Source of the DNA: Streptomyces sp. S.PB5
GTDB lineage: Bacteria; Actinomycetota; Actinomycetes; Streptomycetales; Streptomycetaceae
NCBI RefSeq assembly: GCF_030403745.1
Contig: NZ_JAQMWP010000032.1
Span: forward strand, 1-64,000
Length of the DNA: 64,000 bases
Direction: 5' to 3'
Each line of letters opens with the position of its first letter. Positions within the stretch are counted from its first letter, which is position 1. The position numbers and the translations under genes are program-made. The notes under the pieces were generated by a model. The model was not told the DNA's origin, did no database searches, and saw only the letters and a list, made by a program, of their open reading frames with translations. Below are positions 59,329 through 64,000 of this stretch, piece by piece.

Positions 59329-60066
59329 ATGAGCACACAGCAGCGCGTCGCGATCGTCACCGGCGGATCGCGCGGCATCGGACGCCAGGTCGCCGAACAG
59401 CTGGCCGCCGACGGCTTCGCCGTCGTCGTCGGCTACGCGGGGAACAAGGACGCCGCCGAGGAGGTCGTGCGCGGCATCGAGGCGGGCGGCGGTTCCGCCA
59501 CCGCCGTACGCGCGGACGTCGGCGACGAGGCCGAGGTGGCCGCCCTGTTCGACCTGGCGGAGACTACGTACGGCGGAGTGGACGCCGTGGTGCACGCGGC
59601 GGGGCGGATGCTGCTCTCGCCGGTCGCGGAGCTCGATCTGGACGAGCTGGACGCCCTCTGCCGCACCAACATCCGCGGGACCTTCGTCGTCGACCAGCAG
59701 GCCGCGCGCCGGCTCCGTCCGGGCGGGGCGCTGGTGAACTTCTCCAGCTCGGTCGTCGGGCTCGCGTTCCCGACGTACGGCGCGTACGCCGCGAGCAAGG
59801 GGGCGGTCGAGGCCATGACGCTGATCCTCGCCCGCGAGCTGCGCGGCCGTGACGTGACGGTCAACGTGGTCGCGCCCGGCCCGACCGCCACCGATCTCTT
59901 CCTCGACGGCAAGGACGAGGAGACCATCGCCCGGCTGGCCGCACAGCCGCCGCTGGAGCGACTGGGGACGCCGCGGGACATCGCGTCGGTGGTGTCCTTC
60001 CTGGTCGGTCCCGGCGGGCGCTGGGTCAACGGACAGGTGCTGCGGGCCAACGGCGGGATCGTCTGA
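59329..60066 (+). CDS. Short-chain dehydrogenase/reductase under TetR control
   Basis: 245 residues from ATG 59329 after AAGGAGCGG. TGGSRGIG (11-18), catalytic Ser140/141 region, Tyr153 and Lys157 (YAASK), and a C-terminal RWVNGQVLRANGG. Resembles 3-oxoacyl-ACP reductase-like quinone or ketone reductases. The divergent TetR 2 suggests induction by its substrate. Confidence 0.9.
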   Translation: MSTQQRVAIVTGGSRGIGRQVAEQLAADGFAVVVGYAGNKDAAEEVVRGIEAGGGSATAVRADVGDEAEVAALFDLAETTYGGVDAVVHAAGRMLLSPVAELDLDELDALCRTNIRGTFVVDQQAARRLRPGGALVNFSSSVVGLAFPTYGAYAASKGAVEAMTLILARELRGRDVTVNVVAPGPTATDLFLDGKDEETIARLAAQPPLERLGTPRDIASVVSFLVGPGGRWVNGQVLRANGGIV

Positions 60067-60184
60067 GACGGCCGCCTCCCGACGCCGGGACATCACCACC
60101 CTCCGAAGCCCGAGGGCAGCGCCGATCAGGCGAAACCCGCGGCACGTGCGCGTGCCGACGCGGGGCTCCGTCGACAACTCACCC

Positions 60185-61165
60185 GTGAGCCTCCCCCTGA
60201 TCCCGCCCATGCTCGCCACCTCCGGCACCCTGCCGCCCGTCGCGCAGGACACGCACTGGGCGTACGAGACCAAGCAGGACGGCCAGCGTGCCGTGGTCTA
60301 CCTGCCCGGCGACGGGAGCGTGACGCTGCGCGCCCGGTCCGGGGAGGACATCACGGCCGCCTATCCCGAGCTTCGGGCGCTGGGAAGCGCGCTCGGCACC
60401 CTGCCGGCCGTACTGGACGGCGAGATCCTGGCCCTCGACGAACAGGGCCGGGCCGACTTCCAGTTGCTGCAGGCCCGCATGGGCCTGGCCCACGCACCGG
60501 GCAAGGCCTCCCGCATGGCCGCCGAAGTCCCCGTCCATCTGGTGCTGTTCGACGTGATGCACCTGGCCGACCGGCCGCTGACCGCTCTCCCCTACGTCCG
60601 ACGGCGCGGACAGCTGGAGGAACTGGGCCTCGACGGCCCGTACTGGTCGACCCCGGGCGCCGTCGTCGGCCACGGCCGCGAGGCCCTCCAGGCCACCCGC
60701 GACCACGGCCTGGAGGGCCTGGTCTGCAAGCGGCTCGACTCGGTGTACGAGCCCGGGGTCCGCTCCCGCGCCTGGATCAAGATCCGGAACATGCACAGCG
60801 AGGACGTCGTCATCGGCGGCTGGCTGCCCGGCAAAGGGCGGCTGACGGGGCTGCCGGGCTCGGTGCTGGTCGGCCAGCGCACCGCCGGACGCCTGCGGTA
60901 CGTCGGCAACGTGGGCACGGGCTGGAGCGAGGCCGAACGGACCGGGCTCGCGGCGCTGTTGAGGACCGCGGCGACCCCCGTGTGCCCCTTCGACCCCGTG
61001 CCGCCGGTGCCGGGCGCGCGCTGGGTGCTCCCCCGGCTGGTCGGCGAGGTCCGCTACAGCACCCGCACCAGGGCGGGGTTGCTGCGTCAGCCGTCCTGGC
61101 TGCGGCTGCGCGCGGACCTCGCGCCGGAGGAGTCGGCGGCCGACCTTCCGGACGAAACGGCCTGA
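60185..61165 (+). CDS. ATP-dependent DNA ligase, LigC/LigD-ligase-domain type
   Basis: 326 residues from GTG 60185 (a GTG 13 codons earlier is possible; neither has a good ribosome site). The adenylated Lys30 is in ETKQDGQR (KxDG), followed by VLDGEI, VLFDVMHL, GLEGLVCKR and AWIKIRN (motifs III-V), with a C-terminal OB fold (GRLRYVGNVGTGW, VCPF). Short form without polymerase or nuclease domains, used in end joining or repair alongside Ku. Confidence 0.92.
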   Translation: MSLPLIPPMLATSGTLPPVAQDTHWAYETKQDGQRAVVYLPGDGSVTLRARSGEDITAAYPELRALGSALGTLPAVLDGEILALDEQGRADFQLLQARMGLAHAPGKASRMAAEVPVHLVLFDVMHLADRPLTALPYVRRRGQLEELGLDGPYWSTPGAVVGHGREALQATRDHGLEGLVCKRLDSVYEPGVRSRAWIKIRNMHSEDVVIGGWLPGKGRLTGLPGSVLVGQRTAGRLRYVGNVGTGWSEAERTGLAALLRTAATPVCPFDPVPPVPGARWVLPRLVGEVRYSTRTRAGLLRQPSWLRLRADLAPEESAADLPDETA

Positions 61166-61328
61166 ACCGGCCACCGAAGTCCGGCACCCCGAACAAGATC
61201 CAGCTGTTCGGACGGTTGTTACCAGAGAGTCGCTTACCCACTCTTGGCGCGGACATGAAAAGTGGGGAAGCTGAACTCCCCATTCCCCCACAGCCGTTGG
61301 GCTGCGCCCGCACCAAGAGGAGGACGCA

Positions 61329-62105
61329 GTGTCGTCACTCTCGTCCAGGAAGCACCGCGCGAGATGGTTCACCGGTCTGGCCGGCGCCGCCGCCCTGGTC
61401 GTCGCCTTCCCCAGCACCGCCCTGGCAGCTCCCCCCACCGCCCTGCCGACCAACGCCGAGTCGGCCGAGTACACCTACCAGCCGGCCTGGGACTACGACA
61501 CCGACGGCTGCTACCCGACGCCCGCGATCGGCCCCGACGGCACCGTCAACGGCGGTCTGAAGCCCACGGGTTCGCTCAGCGGAGAGTGCCACGACCTCTC
61601 GGACCTGAACAACACCAACTCCTACTCGCGCTACAAGTGCAACAACGGCTGGTGCGCCTACATGTACGGCCTGTACTTCGAGAAGGACCAGGCCCTCGCG
61701 GGCAGCAGCATCGGCGGGCACCGGCACGACTGGGAGCACGTCGTGATCTGGGTGCAGAACGGCACGGTTCAGTACGTCTCGACGTCCGCCCACGGCGACT
61801 ACGCGACGACCGCGGCCTCCGGGGTCCGCTTCGACGGCACCCACGCGAAGATCGTCTACCACAAGGACGGCATCAGCACGCACGCCTTCCGGCTGGCCGG
61901 CTCGGGTGACGAGCCGCCGGAGAACGCCAAGGGCACCTGGCAGTACCCGCCGCTGGTCGGCTGGAACGGCTACCCGTCAGGCATCCGCGACAAGCTGGTG
62001 GCGTACGACTTCGGCAGCGCCAACTTCGCCCTGAAGGACGGGAGCTTCAACTCCAACCTGTCGTCGGCCAAGCCGTCGGGGATCTCCTTCGACCCCAACG
62101 CCTGA
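61329..62105 (+). CDS. Secreted NPP1/NLP-family protein
   Basis: 258 residues from GTG 61329 after AAGAGGAGG. Sec signal cleaved near ALA-A34. The necrosis-inducing signature GHRHDWE lies at 130-136, with metal/lipid-binding residues seen in characterised NLPs; VVIWVQNG follows. Cysteines at 61, 87, 104 and 109 could form two disulphides. In oomycetes and plant-associated bacteria these proteins bind plant sphingolipids and lyse eudicot cells; many Streptomyces carry them. Confidence 0.92.
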   Translation: MSSLSSRKHRARWFTGLAGAAALVVAFPSTALAAPPTALPTNAESAEYTYQPAWDYDTDGCYPTPAIGPDGTVNGGLKPTGSLSGECHDLSDLNNTNSYSRYKCNNGWCAYMYGLYFEKDQALAGSSIGGHRHDWEHVVIWVQNGTVQYVSTSAHGDYATTAASGVRFDGTHAKIVYHKDGISTHAFRLAGSGDEPPENAKGTWQYPPLVGWNGYPSGIRDKLVAYDFGSANFALKDGSFNSNLSSAKPSGISFDPNA

Positions 62106-62193
62106 TCCGCCCACGCATCGGGCGCGGGACCTAGGACCCGTGCACCGTCCGGCCTCCGCCCCGCGCCCGATCCCCGCACCCCCGTCCGCCGCA

Positions 62194-62199
62194 TACCGT
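62194..62199 (+). promoter_or_regulatory. -10 element TACCGT of a leaderless transcript
   Basis: Ends seven bases before the ATG at 62207; no ribosome site is present. Confidence 0.4.
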
Positions 62200-62206
62200 C
62201 CGGGTC

Positions 62207-63226
62207 ATGGACCTCAGCGACACGAGCGGCCAGCTCGAAGAAGCCCTGGAACGCCTTCACGCGTCCGGCCCGGAACGGGGCGGCTGGCTGTCCAACCACG
62301 CCCCCATGGTCGTCGAGGCGCTCGCCGCGCACGGACAGTCGGGCGCCGTCCACCGCTGGGTGGACCTCTACCAGGACAAGCTGGAGGACTTCCCCGACCG
62401 CGTGGCCCCCGTGACGGACGCCGACTGGGCCGAGGCACTGGGCGATCCGCGCCGCATCGCGGACTGGACCGACTACTTCTCCCGCACCCTCGCCGACCAC
62501 CCGTGGCGCGGCGTCCTCGCCGAATGGTGGCCGCGGCTGCTGCCCGGCCTGTACGGCGGCGCCACCCACACGGTCATCCGGGTCGGCCACGCCGTACGCG
62601 CCCTCGAAGCCGGCGAGAACGCACCCCGGATCACCGAACTCGCCCACGCGCTGGGCTACTGGGCCGCCCGGCACCAGCCGGTCAGGGGCATCACCACGCT
62701 GCCGGGTGCGCCGACCGCAGGGGCGGCCCTGGACGCCGTACCCGCGATCGAGCCCGGGCACATGGGATTCCGGGACCGTCTGACCGCCGTACGCCGGCTA
62801 CCCGTGTGGGCGGACGACGTGACCGATCCCGACACGGCCCGCGCGCGCCTCACCGAGCTCGTCCACGCTTCCACCCACCGCTATGCCACCCACGGCCACG
62901 GCGAGCCGACCATGCTCGTGCACGCGGCCACGGCCCCCAACGCCGTGCTGCGCACCCTGGATTCACTGCCCCGCGAGCTGTGGGCACCGAGCCTGCACGC
63001 GGCGTGGACGGCATCTGCGGCGGTCACCGCGATGTACGCGCCGCAGGCACCGGTCACCTACACGCCCCCCGGGCGCCTCACCGCCGAGGAGATCCTGGAG
63101 CGCGCCCTCGCCCACGGCGACGAGCACGTCATCAAGCTCACCGACACCGCCCTCGACGTCGGCGACGACCTGGCGCTCGCGGCGGCACTGCGCTCGGTCG
63201 AGATGAGCGAGCCGCCGGCCTGGTAA
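62207..63226 (+). CDS. Questin oxidase-like protein (DUF4243)
   Basis: 339 residues, mostly helical. The N-terminal SNHAPMVVEALAAHG with a His pair, RGVLAEWWPRLLPGLYGGATHTVIRVGHAVRAL, and HATAPNAVLRTL-like late His segment (VHAATAPNAVLRTL) match the questin-oxidase family, which in fungi does Baeyer-Villiger ring cleavage without an obvious cofactor site. The reaction in bacteria is unknown. Confidence 0.82.
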   Translation: MDLSDTSGQLEEALERLHASGPERGGWLSNHAPMVVEALAAHGQSGAVHRWVDLYQDKLEDFPDRVAPVTDADWAEALGDPRRIADWTDYFSRTLADHPWRGVLAEWWPRLLPGLYGGATHTVIRVGHAVRALEAGENAPRITELAHALGYWAARHQPVRGITTLPGAPTAGAALDAVPAIEPGHMGFRDRLTAVRRLPVWADDVTDPDTARARLTELVHASTHRYATHGHGEPTMLVHAATAPNAVLRTLDSLPRELWAPSLHAAWTASAAVTAMYAPQAPVTYTPPGRLTAEEILERALAHGDEHVIKLTDTALDVGDDLALAAALRSVEMSEPPAW

Positions 63227-63255
63227 TTCCGTGGATCACCTCGCGAAGCCGTCGC

Positions 63256-63261
63256 TAGGGT
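63256..63261 (+). promoter_or_regulatory. -10 element TAGGGT of a leaderless transcript
   Basis: Ends six bases before the ATG at 63268, with no ribosome site. Confidence 0.4.
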
Positions 63262-63267
63262 GCGCGC

Positions 63268-64000
63268 ATGGACGAAGAGGCGGCCTGGGTCGACGCCCGC
63301 ACGCTGTTCCAGGCGTTGCGCGACCACGAGGGTGCGGACGTGTACGCCGCCGTGGTGCAGCCCTGGCTCGCACGGGCTCAGTCCGCCTATCGCGAGGAGC
63401 TGAGCCGGGGCGTCGAGCTGCTCGCGGCGACGGCGGTCGACGGACCGGACGAACGGTGCGGCGATCTGCTGTGGGAGCTGTACGCGCTGAGCCGGGTCAG
63501 CGATGTCCTGCTGACCGGCTTCCAGCCGCCCGGTGAGGACGTCGGCGTCTGGCCCGCGGTGTCGAGGGCCGAGTACCTCCGGCTCTTCACCGGCCTGGGC
63601 CTGACGCCGTTCGAGGAGGTGGGGGTCTTCGATCCGTTCCTGCACGAGATCGTGGAGGTCGAGCAGACCGAGGACCCGGACGAGCCCGTGCGCATCACCG
63701 AGGTCGTCTGGCCCGGACTGTGGTTCGGGTCACTGCTGTTCGGCCGGGCCGGGGTGCGGGTGCGGGCGGGTGCCCGGCACGCCGAGCGGGGTGTGGCCGA
63801 CCGCTCCCCGCTGTACTGGACCTATCTGCGGCGGCACCGCCCGACCGTGGACCTGTCCCAGGGCTGGGGGCACAACTCCCAGTGGCGCACGGACTTCCGG
63901 GTGGACCTGCGGACCGCGGCCGGGGACGAGGTCAACGCCTGCGGGCGGGAGTCCATCGACGCGGAGGACTGGCAGGCTCCCGCGCTGTCCCCGGGCGAGC
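63268..64000 (+). CDS. Protein of unknown function, cut by the right edge
   Basis: The frame from ATG 63268 stays open to the window end (244 codons). Acidic and Trp-rich, soluble, with SPLYWTYLRRHRPTVDLSQGWGHNSQWRTDFRVDL near the end. No family is recognised. The leaderless promoter and strong third-position G/C support it. Confidence 0.7.
   Translation, partial: MDEEAAWVDARTLFQALRDHEGADVYAAVVQPWLARAQSAYREELSRGVELLAATAVDGPDERCGDLLWELYALSRVSDVLLTGFQPPGEDVGVWPAVSRAEYLRLFTGLGLTPFEEVGVFDPFLHEIVEVEQTEDPDEPVRITEVVWPGLWFGSLLFGRAGVRVRAGARHAERGVADRSPLYWTYLRRHRPTVDLSQGWGHNSQWRTDFRVDLRTAAGDEVNACGRESIDAEDWQAPALSPGE

Noticed and set aside
1..64000. Secondary-metabolite gene cluster
   Set aside because: P450s, TauD, SRPBCC and LLM enzymes are present but no PKS, NRPS, terpene or RiPP core genes were seen.
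1..64000. tRNA or rRNA genes
   Set aside because: No cloverleaf or rRNA segment was noticed by eye; a covariance-model scan would be needed to exclude them.

Overview
The window is very G+C-rich DNA with codon use, leaderless promoters and gene families typical of an actinomycete, almost certainly a Streptomyces. A cvnABCD conservon, Tat-exported sugar enzymes, FAD/Rieske and 3Fe-4S redox proteins, many TetR/LacI/Lrp/PucR regulators and an in-frame TTA (bldA-type) codon all support this. No rRNA, tRNA, CRISPR array or phage module was seen. Almost everything is accessory or 'arm-like' metabolism and signalling.

Layout. 0-0.8 kb: 3' end of an IS200/IS605-type TnpB gene with its hairpin-rich right end. 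0.8-6.8 kb: DUF4352-like membrane protein, a MacB/FtsX-type ABC exporter (ATPase + permease) and a divergent DesK/LuxR two-component system. 6.8-13.5 kb: two stand-alone aminoacyl-tRNA-synthetase paralogues (an editing-less AlaRS-like protein and a second MetRS). Each is preceded by a tiny leader peptide rich in its own amino acid and by alternative hairpins. Between and beside them lie a FAD/Rieske oxidoreductase, a hemerythrin, an unknown protein and a nucleotidyltransferase. 13.6-17.7 kb: exported and membrane proteins, an alpha/beta hydrolase, an APH-like kinase. 17.7-19.6 kb: Lrp regulator plus class III aminotransferase with a two-site operator. 19.8-25 kb: conservon cvnABCD followed by two cytochromes P450, all overlapping, ended by a strong terminator. 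25-35.8 kb: PucR regulator, YciO, dienelactone hydrolase, secreted GH64 glucanase with a LacI-type palindrome, SDR, GNAT, nitrobindin, MHYT membrane sensor, metallophosphoesterase, LLM flavoprotein. 35.9-41 kb: MMPL exporter divergent from an amine oxidase/SRPBCC/TetR module with a shared operator. 41-43.1 kb: TauD dioxygenase, P-loop kinase and HEAT-repeat protein. 43.2-50.6 kb: a fructan utilisation locus (secreted GH32, divergent ABC importer, intracellular GH32, LacI repressor) with paired operators in the divergent promoter. 50.7-55.4 kb: aldo/keto reductase, secreted cupin bracketed by 18-bp tandem repeats, a PAS-GAF-PP2C-ATPase switch phosphatase, DoxX and peroxiredoxin. 55.6-60.1 kb: an eroded redox locus with a MarR remnant, an intact ferredoxin reductase and 3Fe-4S ferredoxin, two C-terminal P450 stubs, two TetR genes and an SDR. 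60.2-64 kb: ATP-dependent DNA ligase, a secreted NLP (NPP1) protein, a questin-oxidase-like protein and a gene cut by the right edge.

The most interesting structure is the pair of leader-peptide/attenuator regions in front of the AlaRS-like and MetRS genes. They imply that two auxiliary translation enzymes are switched on when their own charged tRNA runs short. Second is the orphan ferredoxin/reductase whose P450 partners survive only as heme-loop stubs, while two intact P450s without redox partners lie in the conservon. All functional statements are from motif reading by eye; no database search was run.
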